NCBI GenBank assembly: GCA_021825585.1
Contig: JAKAGT010000029.1
Coordinates: 1 to 62,641, forward strand
Reading direction: 5' to 3'
Length of the DNA stretch: 62,641 nt
From: Bacteroidota bacterium
GTDB taxonomy: Bacteria > Bacteroidota > Ignavibacteria > Kryptoniales > JAKASW01
The notes under the pieces are model-generated. The model was not told the DNA's origin and searched no databases. It saw only the letters and a program-made list of their open reading frames with translations. Position 1 is the stretch's first letter. Every line of letters starts with the position of its first letter. This document shows, piece after piece, positions 8,418 to 16,437 of the stretch. A program made the position numbers and the translations under genes.

Positions 8418-8521
8418 GAACTGCGCTGGGTGAAGAGCGAGCATATATCCGACCGGTGATAACGGATCTTTGGTGCAGGTCCATGTTTGGCAGCCCGGGA
8501 TTTTGCGCTGCGGGGATGGGT

Positions 8522-9163
8522 CTACTTTAACTCGAGGTCTTTTATCGTGTTTACCACCCTGCACGCCGCGTAAGCAGCCGAGAATCCGCTGTTGATATTC
8601 GTTACGGCGATTCCCGGAGCGCACGATGATAGCATGCTCAACAGTGCGGTTATGCCTTTGAAGTTAGCGCCATAGCCGACATCGGTCGGAACTGCGAATA
8701 TGGGTTTCGACACGAGTCCGCCGATGACACTTGGGAGCGCACCTTCCATTCCTGCGATCACCACGAGCGCCGACGCATTTTCCATGACGTCAAGATTCTT
8801 CATGACCCGATGGATCCCCGCGACACCGATGTCGTTCAACTTGACGAACGCGATCCCCATCGCCGCGCACACGTCAGCCGCTTCCTCTGCAACCGGTATG
8901 TCGCTCGTGCCGGCAGTTATGATGCAGACGTAAGGCTCCCCTTTGACATTCTCCTTCAGCTTCGCCGGGTTCACGGTGAACGTGTGCGAGAGGAGATTCT
9001 TCCTTCCCTTTGGAAACCTCTTCGCCAGGGCCTTCATCTTCTCATCGGACAGGCGTGTTATGAGTATCGGCTCTTTGGACTTTGCAAGTTTCTCGGCGAT
9101 GCCGACGATTTGCTTCGTCGCCTTGCTTTCCCCGTAAATGACCTCGCCGAGGCCAAGTCTCAC
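8522..9163 (-). CDS. larB: LarB, AIR-carboxylase-like NaAD carboxylase, 5'-truncated
   Basis: LarB carboxylates and hydrolyses nicotinate adenine dinucleotide in the first step of nickel-pincer nucleotide synthesis (lactate racemase cofactor). Visible family features are GLGEVIYGESK near the N-terminus, CIITAGTSDIPVAEEA, DIGVAGIHRV, VVIAGMEGALPSVIGGL and the AIR-carboxylase-like end NINSGFSAAYAA. Only 213 residues are available from the GTG at 9163. Homologous in-frame sequence (FELEEIGYATLDHGRRV) continues upstream to about 9211, but no ATG, GTG or TTG precedes it in that frame before a stop near 9352. About 40 residues normally found at the N-terminus are therefore missing, and the region is joined to the end of a vapC remnant. 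The shortened enzyme may or may not work. Confidence 0.72.
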   Translation of the reverse strand: MRLGLGEVIYGESKATKQIVGIAEKLAKSKEPILITRLSDEKMKALAKRFPKGRKNLLSHTFTVNPAKLKENVKGEPYVCIITAGTSDIPVAEEAADVCAAMGIAFVKLNDIGVAGIHRVMKNLDVMENASALVVIAGMEGALPSVIGGLVSKPIFAVPTDVGYGANFKGITALLSMLSSCAPGIAVTNINSGFSAAYAACRVVNTIKDLELK

Positions 9164-9252
9164 GCGGCGGCCGTGGTCGAGTGTGGCATACCCGATCTCC
9201 TCGAGTTCAAACGAACCAGGGGTACGGAGGTAGGAATGTCTGATACGGTTTG

Positions 9253-9398
9253 CTATGGCTTGAATCCCTCTATCTCGATATCCTTTATGACTCTGTAGTG
9301 TTTGACGTTCCCGGTGAGCAGTTTTAGGCCGGAAGAAACGGCAGTCGCGGCGATTAAAGCATCAGCGAGCATCAATGAACCGCTGTGTCCACGAGCAT
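9253..9398 (-). pseudogene. Remnant of a VapC-type PIN toxin gene with internal deletion
   Basis: An ATG overlaps the antitoxin stop (TAATG) and encodes MLVDTAV, a typical PIN-toxin beginning, but a TGA follows after eight codons. In another frame the sequence then encodes LMLADALIAATAVSSGLKLL and continues TGNVKHYRVIKDIEIEGFKP to a TAG at 9253-9255. This matches the C-terminal end of VapC proteins. The central part carrying the metal-binding acidic residues, roughly 70-80 codons, is gone, so the toxin is dead. Confidence 0.75.
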
Positions 9399-9637
9399 TA
9401 TTGAAATCTTCCCTTTCTCAACCCGCGCAGATACAGGTTGATGTCCGCCATATCCGATCGGTCGCTCCAAATGCCGAAGAGTTCGCTTTCCCGGCCAATC
9501 TTCTTCCTTTTCTTCTTCAAGGGGACCAGCTTTGCGCAGGGTTTCCCGCGATATGTTATGACGACCTCCTCACCGCGCGACACCGATTCCAACAAATCCT
9601 TGGTGTGGAACCTCAGTTTCTTTGCCGTGGAATGCAT
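9398..9637 (-). CDS. Phd/YefM-type antitoxin, probably orphaned
   Basis: This is a 79-residue antitoxin of the Phd/YefM fold. The N-terminal part, LRFHTKDLLESVSRGEEVVI followed by TYRGKPCAKLVPL, is the DNA-binding and dimerisation domain. The C-terminal part, FGIWSDRSDMADINLYLRGLR, is the toxin-neutralising segment typical of PIN-toxin partners. ATG 9637 is chosen because AAAGGAGACACG precedes it; an in-frame ATG at 9655 lacks such a site. The toxin immediately downstream is broken, so the antitoxin has no active partner here. Orphan antitoxins of this type can still repress their own promoter. Confidence 0.8.
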   Translation of the reverse strand: MHSTAKKLRFHTKDLLESVSRGEEVVITYRGKPCAKLVPLKKKRKKIGRESELFGIWSDRSDMADINLYLRGLRKGRFQ

Positions 9638-9722
9638 CGTGTCTCCTTTCCCCATAGTTTACACTTTGAAATATAAACTCAGCCTGATTCAGGAGCAATG
9701 AGGGGCGTGCAATATGTTGGAT

Positions 9723-10544
9723 CTAAACCGTTCCGCCGCCGGTTTTGTATCCCTCCAGATCGAGAGTGACCCAGAGGTAACCGCGTCTCTTCGCCTCAGC
9801 TACGAGCGTGTCCTTTAGTTTAAGGGCGAGCATCATTTCACCGGGCTCCGTTTCCAGTCGGAGAAAGTGCTTGCCACTCATTTCGTGCACGCGAAGCCTG
9901 AAGATCCTCATGCCGCCGTCACGCAGTATAGACTCCAGCTCGTCGACGTCTCTCAGTTCCTCTTTCGTGATTTGCACTCCTCTCATGATTCGCGAGCTGA
10001 GGCACGGGCTCGACGGCTTGTCGGAAAGCTCGAATCCTTCCAGCCGCATCAGCTCCCTGATTTCCGATTTAGTGAAGTCGTGCTCGGCAAGCGGAAAAAG
10101 GATGTCGTTTTCCAGTGCTGCCCTGTGACCCGGTCGAACGTCCGTTCTGTCCGACGCGCTGTAACCGTAAGCGATTCTCCTGCAATCGTTCTCAGCGGCG
10201 ACTTGCCTCGCTATGCTGAACAATTCTGTCTTGCAGTAGTAACACCTGAGGGGATCGTTCCTGGCATATTCCGGATCATTCACTTCGTGGCTGTCTTTCC
10301 AAACGTGTCTCACGCCGATTCGTCCGACGAATTTCTCCACATCGTCCTTATCGTGCCTCGGCATGCTTTCGCTGTCTGTCGTTAGCGCGATCAGCCGGCC
10401 GCCGTATTCCTTCCTCGCCTCTTCGGCTGCCCAGACGAGGAAACCGCTGTCAACTCCGCCGGAGAACGCAACGACCAAACCTTCCGCGGCATACCCGGCG
10501 AGGGACTCTTTTAACAATCTATATTTTTGAGCTAAGCTGTCCAT
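9723..10544 (-). CDS. larE: LarE, ATP-dependent sacrificial sulfur transferase
   Basis: LarE adenylates pyridinium-3,5-biscarboxylic acid mononucleotide and donates sulfur during nickel-pincer cofactor synthesis. Counting from ATG 10544, the PP-loop SGGVDS is at 28-33, a CYYCK pair at C101/C104, and SPCLSSRI carries C181, which aligns in context with the sulfur-donating cysteine of Lactiplantibacillus LarE. The extra CxxC pair resembles LarE variants that hold a [4Fe-4S] cluster; this is an inference. A longer start at 10589 is possible, but homology begins near the chosen ATG (273 residues). larC is not in the window. larE and larB are separated by the toxin-antitoxin remnant. Confidence 0.9.
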   Translation of the reverse strand: MDSLAQKYRLLKESLAGYAAEGLVVAFSGGVDSGFLVWAAEEARKEYGGRLIALTTDSESMPRHDKDDVEKFVGRIGVRHVWKDSHEVNDPEYARNDPLRCYYCKTELFSIARQVAAENDCRRIAYGYSASDRTDVRPGHRAALENDILFPLAEHDFTKSEIRELMRLEGFELSDKPSSPCLSSRIMRGVQITKEELRDVDELESILRDGGMRIFRLRVHEMSGKHFLRLETEPGEMMLALKLKDTLVAEAKRRGYLWVTLDLEGYKTGGGTV

Positions 10545-10682
10545 GCAAATGTCTGTCTCAATCGTCCTGTTAGTAGTGAACCTCTCCATCTCAATTTAAC
10601 ATTTCCGCGGCCATTATTGAATGGGGAAGAATCCACGGGCAAATTGAAAGAACCGTGCCGCGAGTTTATATTGTGACACCAC

Positions 10683-12149
10683 ATGATCTTTTTTCTTAAC
10701 GCCATAAACCTCGTAACGGTTCTGGTCGGATTCATCGTCCAGGTACTGATCGTCCGGTTCTTCGGCGCATCAAACGCGACCGACATTTATTACCTGATTC
10801 TCGCCATAACAACTTTCGTTACCGGGCTGTCCACCGGATTCCTGACCGACCTCTTCATACCCATCTATCACGATGCAAAGAACCGCGGACGGGAATATGC
10901 GACCAGACTGACCGGGGGAGTGCTTACGCTCGCGCTTATCTCCGGAGTGTTGCTTACGGGGATCGTTTATCTCTTCGCGCCTGTCCTGGTTTCGCTCTTC
11001 GCGAGCGGATTTCACGCCGGGAAGTTCGATGAGGCCGTGCGGATGCTGCACATCGTCTCATTCTCGATCGTGTTTACTTCCCTCACGATGATCCTGAACT
11101 CAACACTGAACGCAAATTCGTTTCTCCTGGCAACCTACCTGACCAACTTGATTCCCCCGGTCTTCAACGTCCTGGCACTCTTCATTTACGGTGAGCGTTA
11201 CGGCGTCGCGTCGCTTATGTACGCGACTGTATTTGCGTCGGTCGCGATCTTCCTCATCATCTTTATTTACTGCAAATTCAAAATCGGCGCCAGGTTTGCT
11301 AATCCGATTGGTCAGAAGGACCTCAGTTATTTGCTTGTCAAGAACATCCCGGTTCGCGCCGCGAACATGGTACACATGCTCCGCGGACCCCTGACCACAA
11401 CGGTCCTATCATATTTCCCGGCAGGTTTTCTGACGCTGTACAGCTATGCCGATAAGATTATAACCGTCCTGTTGGGAACGACGAACTCCCCGCTGGCTCA
11501 AATATTCTACATTAAGTCGTCGGAACTTTCCTCGAAGAAACTCTTCGGCGATATCAAAGGTCTTCTCCTCGAAACCACCAGAAGCAGCATCATTCTTTTT
11601 GCGGGCATGTTCTTCGCGACCGCCCTCGTATTCCAGAAAGTCTTCGGGATACTCTTTGCCGGAAAGGTGCCTCCGGGTGGAGTTGATACGATGTTTCTAC
11701 TGTTTCTCAGCTTGTTCCCGTTCTACTACGCTTCGCTGGTCGGGACCGAGTTCGGCATGACCGCCCTTTCCATGAAGAAGGGCCGGCTGCCGTTTTACGG
11801 TTCGATCACCTTCATAGCGATATTCGGAATCTCACTCTACCCGCTCGTCCATCTCGTGTCGTATTACGCACTTCCCCTCGGGCTCGCCGTCGGCCAGACG
11901 ACCGCGCTGGTTGTTTACGTGGTGCTGCTGAACAGGCTTCACGCGCTGATCGATTTCGATCTTCTCCGCGTCCAGATGAACACCATCGGCATCGCCGCCA
12001 TTATGATAATTGGCGACTTTCTTCTCGCCGGCAAGACTGAGCTTCAGATCGGAATGAGCGCCGGCTTGTTTCTCGCGTGGATGCTCGTGAACGGGAAGAG
12101 TGCAATCACCGCGATGAGATTCATAACGGCAAAGGGTGAGATTAAGTGA
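10683..12149 (+). CDS. MurJ/MVF-family lipid-linked oligosaccharide flippase
   Basis: This 488-residue integral membrane protein has about twelve to fourteen hydrophobic helices and the MVF/MurJ pattern. Its first helix leads into VRFFGASNATDIYYLILAI, and later features include GLSTGFLTDLFIPIYHDAK, FASGFHAGKFDEAVRMLHIVS and MILNSTLNANS. The family moves lipid-linked glycans (lipid II or polysaccharide units) across the inner membrane. At the head of a cluster of glycosyltransferases it is more likely an exopolysaccharide/O-unit exporter than the housekeeping MurJ. There is no good ribosome-binding site before ATG 10683; the gene diverges from larE. Confidence 0.8.
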   Translation: MIFFLNAINLVTVLVGFIVQVLIVRFFGASNATDIYYLILAITTFVTGLSTGFLTDLFIPIYHDAKNRGREYATRLTGGVLTLALISGVLLTGIVYLFAPVLVSLFASGFHAGKFDEAVRMLHIVSFSIVFTSLTMILNSTLNANSFLLATYLTNLIPPVFNVLALFIYGERYGVASLMYATVFASVAIFLIIFIYCKFKIGARFANPIGQKDLSYLLVKNIPVRAANMVHMLRGPLTTTVLSYFPAGFLTLYSYADKIITVLLGTTNSPLAQIFYIKSSELSSKKLFGDIKGLLLETTRSSIILFAGMFFATALVFQKVFGILFAGKVPPGGVDTMFLLFLSLFPFYYASLVGTEFGMTALSMKKGRLPFYGSITFIAIFGISLYPLVHLVSYYALPLGLAVGQTTALVVYVVLLNRLHALIDFDLLRVQMNTIGIAAIMIIGDFLLAGKTELQIGMSAGLFLAWMLVNGKSAITAMRFITAKGEIK

Positions 12150-12150
12150 C

Positions 12151-12190
12151 GGGGAGACTGTGGGATTGGGGGACAATGGGACCTGGAGAC
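12151..12190. repeat. Degenerate octanucleotide G-rich tandem repeat
   Basis: Directly after the flippase stop come five 8-base units: GGGGAGAC, TGTGGGAT, TGGGGGAC, AATGGGAC and CTGGAGAC. The consensus is roughly NNGGGGAC. The last unit is the left target duplication of the MITE-like element that follows, so that element seems to have inserted into the array. Confidence 0.5.
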
Positions 12191-12311
12191 GTAACCCCTC
12201 ACTTATGGTTTCTCGCCAAGCCGCAAAGCTCGCAAAGCGAACCGCTCGTCAACATTTCTTTGCGTTCTTGGCGCCTTTGCGAGAGAAATAACCCTTTCAG
12301 TGAGGTATTAC
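12191..12311. mobile_element. MITE-like palindromic element with 8-bp target duplication
   Basis: A 121-bp non-coding element has imperfect 13-bp terminal inverted repeats: GTAACCCCTCACT at 12191-12203 and AGTGAGGTATTAC at 12299-12311, matching at 11 of 13 positions. The direct repeat CTGGAGAC flanks it at 12183-12190 and 12312-12319, extendable to 11 bp if the outermost TIR bases are counted. The inside is itself palindromic, with CGCAAAG motifs on the left and CTTTGCG motifs on the right. No transposase is encoded, so it would have to be moved in trans. Confidence 0.5.
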
Positions 12312-12367
12312 CTGGAGACGATGAGAGCGCGATGCATTTTTCAAGAAAAGTGATATATTCAATATAA

Positions 12368-12627
12368 ATGCCCACAATTTCAAAATTTTACGGAATACTG
12401 ATTCAGATGTACTATGACGAGCACGGCATACCTACTTCCACGCAATCTACAACGAGTATGCTGCTGTCATTGGCATCAGGAATTTCAGTTTGCTGGAGGG
12501 GGATCTGCCTCCGAAGGTGCTGGGAATGGTTACCGAGTGGACAAAGCTCCATCAGGAAGAACTGCTGACTGAGTGGGACTTGGCCCGGAGCAAAAAGCCT
12601 TTATTTGATATAGAGCCACTCAGATAG
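12368..12627 (+). pseudogene. DUF4160 gene broken by a one-base deletion
   Basis: The first 22 codons read MPTISKFYGILIQMYYDEHG then IP. One base is missing near 12433-12434, and the next frame continues FHAIYNEY..AVIGIRNFS, LLEGDLPPKVLGMV and EWTKLHQEELLTEWDLARS to a TAG at 12625-12627. Restoring the base would give PHFHA, the family's usual motif, and an 86-residue protein. DUF4160 proteins are commonly encoded next to DUF2442 proteins, as here, and the pair has been suggested to be toxin-antitoxin-like. A sequencing error in raw or assembled data cannot be excluded. Confidence 0.75.
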
Positions 12628-12636
12628 GAGGAGGAT

Positions 12637-12912
12637 ATGTACTTTAACGTGATTTCAGCTGAATATGAAAATGGTTACACAATAAGGCTTGCTTTCGAAG
12701 ACGGATCAGAAGGAAGTGTGGACCTCTCTGACTACCCGGATCCCGACACAGTCTTTAAATCTTTTGCAGACTTGGATTACTTCAAGAAGTTCCGGGTCGA
12801 ACATGGCACAATTGTGTGGGGAAATGGCGAGCTGGATATTGCTCCCGAAACACTTTACAGAAAAGCAACGGGGAAGGAAGTCATCTACAGTTCCCAAAGG
12901 GCGACCGTGTGA
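12637..12912 (+). CDS. DUF2442 protein
   Basis: This 91-residue protein carries the DUF2442 signature: a short beta-rich N-terminal half with YTIRLAFEDGSEGSVDLSDY, then FADLDYFKKFRVEHGTIVWG and NGELDIAPETLYRKA. It starts ten bases after the DUF4160 stop, behind a very strong AGGAGGAGG site. Members are often partners of DUF4160 and are thought to have a DNA-binding or antitoxin role; that is literature-level suggestion, not shown here. Its partner is frameshifted, so it may be an orphan. It lies between the MITE-like element and the glycosyltransferase. Confidence 0.85.
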   Translation: MYFNVISAEYENGYTIRLAFEDGSEGSVDLSDYPDPDTVFKSFADLDYFKKFRVEHGTIVWGNGELDIAPETLYRKATGKEVIYSSQRATV

Positions 12913-12941
12913 CGGTGGGGGAATCTCAAAGCGGAGGCATG

Positions 12942-13088
12942 ATGAAACGACTCGAAGACGGCAGTTTATGTAAACGATCAGCTGATGCGATGTCAAGAGT
13001 TCCTTTCGAAACTGCGTCAGCTAGTCTCTTCACTTTCAGGGGAATGATTGAGATGTTGCATGAATGGATCTTAGCCGACGGGCGCTGA
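12942..13088 (+). CDS. Possible 48-residue ORF coupled to the glycosyltransferase
   Basis: ATGATG at 12939-12944 is preceded by GCGGAGGC, and the frame stays open to a TGA at 13086-13088 that overlaps the next ATG (TGATG). The translation (MKRLEDGSLCKRSADAMSRV, continuing) matches nothing I know and looks weakly coding. The only support is the ribosome-binding site and the overlap. Confidence 0.2.
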   Translation: MKRLEDGSLCKRSADAMSRVPFETASASLFTFRGMIEMLHEWILADGR

Positions 13089-14317
13089 TGAGAATCCTTT
13101 TTATCTGCGATCTTAACAGCATCCACTCGCAGAAATGGATCAGATACTTCATCGATCGAAAAGCCGACGTTTACATTTATTCCACGACCGCATTTGCCGG
13201 CGATTTTCTGGGCGCAAGAGTCTTCTCGAAAGGTTCGGTTGTTCCGCCAACGAGCGTGGCGAATAACAAATGGGCATCTTCCTTCTTCAAATTGCCGATT
13301 TCGGGAATCGCCATGGGCGTTGCTGAGAAGATGTTCCTGCGCCGCAAGGTATCGGCTTTGGTTTCGAGCACTGATTCTCTCAGGGATGCGATTGAAGAGA
13401 TTCTTCCGTCAATCAGGCCGGACATGATTCATTGTCTGAGGATTCCGAACGAAGGCTTCATAGGGGCAAAGCTGTCATCGACATCCCCGCTTGCAGTGTC
13501 GACTTGGGGAAACGATCTGACTTATTGGGCTCAGATGCCTGCTTTCAGAAAAATGACCGAGGACACACTCAAGCGAGCGGACTTCTTGTTCACAGACTGC
13601 GAGAGGGACGTAAGACTGGCACACAAACACGGATTCTCGGACCGGAAGCCCTTTGCTGTCTTACCCGGCGCAGGCGGCATGATGCCGGAGGATCTTGAAG
13701 CCGGCAAGGGAACCCTCACTTCAAGGACGGATTTCTTCAGGGAGAATTTTGGCATAGAGGGACGTCCGATCTTGCTGAGTCTGAGAGGCTTTGGGAGCCA
13801 GGACATCGACAATACGCCGCTGCTCAAGGCATGTACGCTGCTTGCGGGGAGAGGAGTAGATCTCAGGCTGGTGATTGCCGGGAAGAAGAACAGTTTCCGC
13901 TACTTCAAACTTCAGAGGTTCATCAAGACACACCGACTCGAAGGAAGAGTGTTTCTCGTCGATGAGATGCCGCATGGAAAAGCGCTGGAGGCGCTGCGGG
14001 CAGCGGATTTTTCGGTCTCGATTTCGCGCAACGACGGTACGCCGAACTCGATGCTCGAGGCTATGACATTTGGAGCAATTCCTCTCATGAGCGATATTGA
14101 GTCGATCAGGGAATGGATTAAAGACGGAGTCAACGGTTATCTGTTCGATCCGCGGAGCCCTGACTCAATAGCAAGCGTCATACAACGAGCATTTTCTGAA
14201 ACGAACAAATATTTGACGGTAAGAGAACGCAATCACGAAATCATTTCTAAGAGAGCGGTCTATCTTACAAACATGAAGGAAGCCGAGCGGGCACTTGAGG
14301 GATTAACCCGGAGTTAA
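13088..14317 (+). CDS. Glycosyltransferase family 4
   Basis: A GT-B-fold retaining glycosyltransferase of 409 residues. It begins MRILFICDLNSIHSQKWIRY, the usual N-terminal Rossmann start, which is why I prefer ATG 13088 over an in-frame ATG at 13064. Features include STWGNDLTYWAQ, FTDCERDVRLA in the linker, LSLRGFGSQDIDNTPLLKA, VIAGKKNSF and the EX7E-like donor-binding stretch NDGTPNSMLEAMTFGAIPL. It probably adds a sugar to a lipid-linked oligosaccharide at the inner membrane. Donor and acceptor cannot be deduced. It opens the run of plus-strand polysaccharide genes to 19.4 kb. Confidence 0.88.
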   Translation: MRILFICDLNSIHSQKWIRYFIDRKADVYIYSTTAFAGDFLGARVFSKGSVVPPTSVANNKWASSFFKLPISGIAMGVAEKMFLRRKVSALVSSTDSLRDAIEEILPSIRPDMIHCLRIPNEGFIGAKLSSTSPLAVSTWGNDLTYWAQMPAFRKMTEDTLKRADFLFTDCERDVRLAHKHGFSDRKPFAVLPGAGGMMPEDLEAGKGTLTSRTDFFRENFGIEGRPILLSLRGFGSQDIDNTPLLKACTLLAGRGVDLRLVIAGKKNSFRYFKLQRFIKTHRLEGRVFLVDEMPHGKALEALRAADFSVSISRNDGTPNSMLEAMTFGAIPLMSDIESIREWIKDGVNGYLFDPRSPDSIASVIQRAFSETNKYLTVRERNHEIISKRAVYLTNMKEAERALEGLTRS

Positions 14318-14484
14318 CGGGCTATTGAGAAACCAGGACAACACTTTGTCATCCGGGGCTTTTTCCCCTTGTATGCTTCTCTTGTACGATCTGAGGGCTG
14401 CCGGTTCCCATGTATGGTTGGAGAGATACCATGATGATCTTACTGGCTCTATTGCACGGCTTGACAAAACAAAATTGACGGAGA

Positions 14485-15300
14485 ATGGGAAAGAACCTGT
14501 TTAAGGGCCTGAGACGCCGAATCGGAAATTATCTGACGAACGAAAATGAAAGGGAGTATGTCCGGCTCTTCATGAAATGGGGCGGGCACAGTCGTTATTC
14601 AACCGTGGAAAACGTGCGATTCCTCGACTACAGCTTCACGGTTCCTGATCTTCAGACTTTCTTGGGACAGTTTCAGGAAATATTCGTCGGGGACTGCTAT
14701 AAGTTTGTTCCGCGAAATAATCAACCAACCATAATCGACTGCGGAGCAAATATTGGGCTCAGCTGTTTGTACTACAGCAGAAGTTACCCGAAGTCGAAAG
14801 TAGTGGCATTTGAGGCCGATCCGAAGATCCTTCCGGTGCTGAAGCGCAACCTGGAGAGCAACGGGGTGGATAATGTCGAACTCGTCGACAGAGCGGTGTG
14901 GATTAACGACGGGGAGGTGGACTTTGCTGCAGAAGGCTCAGATGGCGGGTCGATATATGGGAGCGATAACGTAATCAGGGTCAAGTGCGTGAGGCTGAGG
15001 GACATTCTAGTGAAATATCCGCGTGTAGACTTTCTCAAGATAGACATCGAGGGAGCAGAATACGAAGTAGTCGTGGACTGCAAGAACAGCCTGGACAATG
15101 TTGATAACATATTCATCGAATTCCATTCGTGGAGCGGAAGGGATCAGAAGCTCGGGGAAATACTGACCGTATTGGAATCCAACAGATTCAGATACTTCAT
15201 CGAGGTTCCGACGAAACGCAAGTCACCCATGACAGATCGTGGCCGCGATCGGGTCATCGACATGCATATGAATATTTATGGCTGGAAGAATCACGGTTAG
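14485..15300 (+). CDS. FkbM-family methyltransferase
   Basis: An S-adenosylmethionine-dependent methyltransferase of 271 residues. The SAM-binding motif is IIDCGANIGLSCLYYS near residue 80, followed by VVAFEADPKILPVLKRNL and the FkbM signature VDFLKIDIEGAEYEVV. FkbM-type enzymes make O-methyl ethers on sugars or other hydroxyl groups. Within a polysaccharide locus, methylation of a sugar residue is the likely job. A gap of about 170 bp separates it from the glycosyltransferase before it; I see no convincing gene in that gap. Confidence 0.87.
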   Translation: MGKNLFKGLRRRIGNYLTNENEREYVRLFMKWGGHSRYSTVENVRFLDYSFTVPDLQTFLGQFQEIFVGDCYKFVPRNNQPTIIDCGANIGLSCLYYSRSYPKSKVVAFEADPKILPVLKRNLESNGVDNVELVDRAVWINDGEVDFAAEGSDGGSIYGSDNVIRVKCVRLRDILVKYPRVDFLKIDIEGAEYEVVVDCKNSLDNVDNIFIEFHSWSGRDQKLGEILTVLESNRFRYFIEVPTKRKSPMTDRGRDRVIDMHMNIYGWKNHG

Positions 15301-15355
15301 AATATACATTTCGGGACGGAGGCTTCCGGGAATAATTCAATGATGCGCCCTATTT

Positions 15356-16435
15356 ATGTCTAGAATCTTGATATCTGGCCAGTGGCTCTGGCCGCAATAC
15401 CAGGAGGCGTGCGCGAACGCGCTCGAGAGCCTTGGTCACAAGGTGGCCAGGTTCGGCTGGTACAGGTCTTTCTACAAGATGGGTTCAAACGGGCAGCCTG
15501 AATTCAATTCTGTTCTTGCCAGGATGCAGAACAGGTACGTAACCGGGCCGCTGATTCTTAGAATAAACGGAGATCTCTTCAAGATGGTCCGCGAGACTAA
15601 CCCGGAGATCGTCTGGCTTTACAACGATACGCATATCTGGCCCGAAACACTCTTGAAAATCAGGCGCATTGTTCCGCAGGCTCAGTTGGTTCAATACACA
15701 AACGACAATCCGTGGGGCACTGCCGAACCCAGGTATCGGTGGCGTCATTTCAAGAACTCTATTCCAAATTTTGACGTAAACTTCGGTTACCGGATATCTA
15801 ACCTGCGTGACTTTGAACTGGCGGGATCTAAGAAGGCAGCTCTCCTGCGCTCTTACTTTATACCTGAAGAGACGTATCCGATTGAAAAAGAAAGTGTGGA
15901 AGAGGAAGTCAGGAGCGACGTAGTCTTCGTCGGGCACTTCGAAAACGACGGCAGATTGACCTTGCTATCCGAAATTGCACAATCAGGCGTGAATCTGAAG
16001 CTGTTCGGAACGGGCTGGCAGGATCCGATTTCACGATTGCCTGCCAGCAACCCGCTTAAGAGACTCTTACCTGTACGGCCAGTGCGAGGGGAGCAATACA
16101 TCAAAGCGATCTGCGGGTCGAAGATAGCGCTTTCCTTTCTTTCGAAGCTGAACATGGACACTTATACCAGGCGAAGCTTCGAGCTACCGGCCATGAAGGG
16201 ATTCATGTTGAGTGAGTACACAGACGACCTGAATTCTCTTTTCCTGGAAGGAAAAGAGGCCGAATACTTCAGGACGAAGGACGAGCTGATGGAGAAGATA
16301 AAGTACTATCTTGGTCGTCAGGAGCTGATCGACGAGATCGCCCGGAAGGGGCACGAGCGTGTGATTAGGGACGGCCACGACGTGACGAGCAGGATGAAGC
16401 AATTCATGGAAGTCGTAAATTCTCTTAGAGATTAA
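15356..16435 (+). CDS. CgeB-like glycosyltransferase
   Basis: This 359-residue protein has a GT-B-like layout resembling the CgeB/DUF3880 glycosyltransferase group. The N-terminal half contains VWLYNDTHIWPETLLKIRR and QLVQYTNDNPWG. The C-terminal half has DVVFVGHFENDGRLTLL, LKLFGTGWQD, YTRRSFELPAMKGFMLSEYT and a final helix SRMKQFMEVVN. The pattern 'stack of recent victims plus disgraceful tip' does not apply; the standard cue is the RSFELPA motif that replaces the EX7E of GT4. It likely transfers a sugar in polysaccharide assembly. It is followed by asnB after two bases, so they are coexpressed. Confidence 0.78.
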   Translation: MSRILISGQWLWPQYQEACANALESLGHKVARFGWYRSFYKMGSNGQPEFNSVLARMQNRYVTGPLILRINGDLFKMVRETNPEIVWLYNDTHIWPETLLKIRRIVPQAQLVQYTNDNPWGTAEPRYRWRHFKNSIPNFDVNFGYRISNLRDFELAGSKKAALLRSYFIPEETYPIEKESVEEEVRSDVVFVGHFENDGRLTLLSEIAQSGVNLKLFGTGWQDPISRLPASNPLKRLLPVRPVRGEQYIKAICGSKIALSFLSKLNMDTYTRRSFELPAMKGFMLSEYTDDLNSLFLEGKEAEYFRTKDELMEKIKYYLGRQELIDEIARKGHERVIRDGHDVTSRMKQFMEVVNSLRD

Positions 16436-16437
16436 CT

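Noticed and set aside
14373-14504. 43-codon frame between the glycosyltransferase and FkbM genes
   Set aside because: It starts MLLLYDLRAAGSHVWLERYH and ends inside FkbM. There is no ribosome-binding site, so it is unlikely to be translated.
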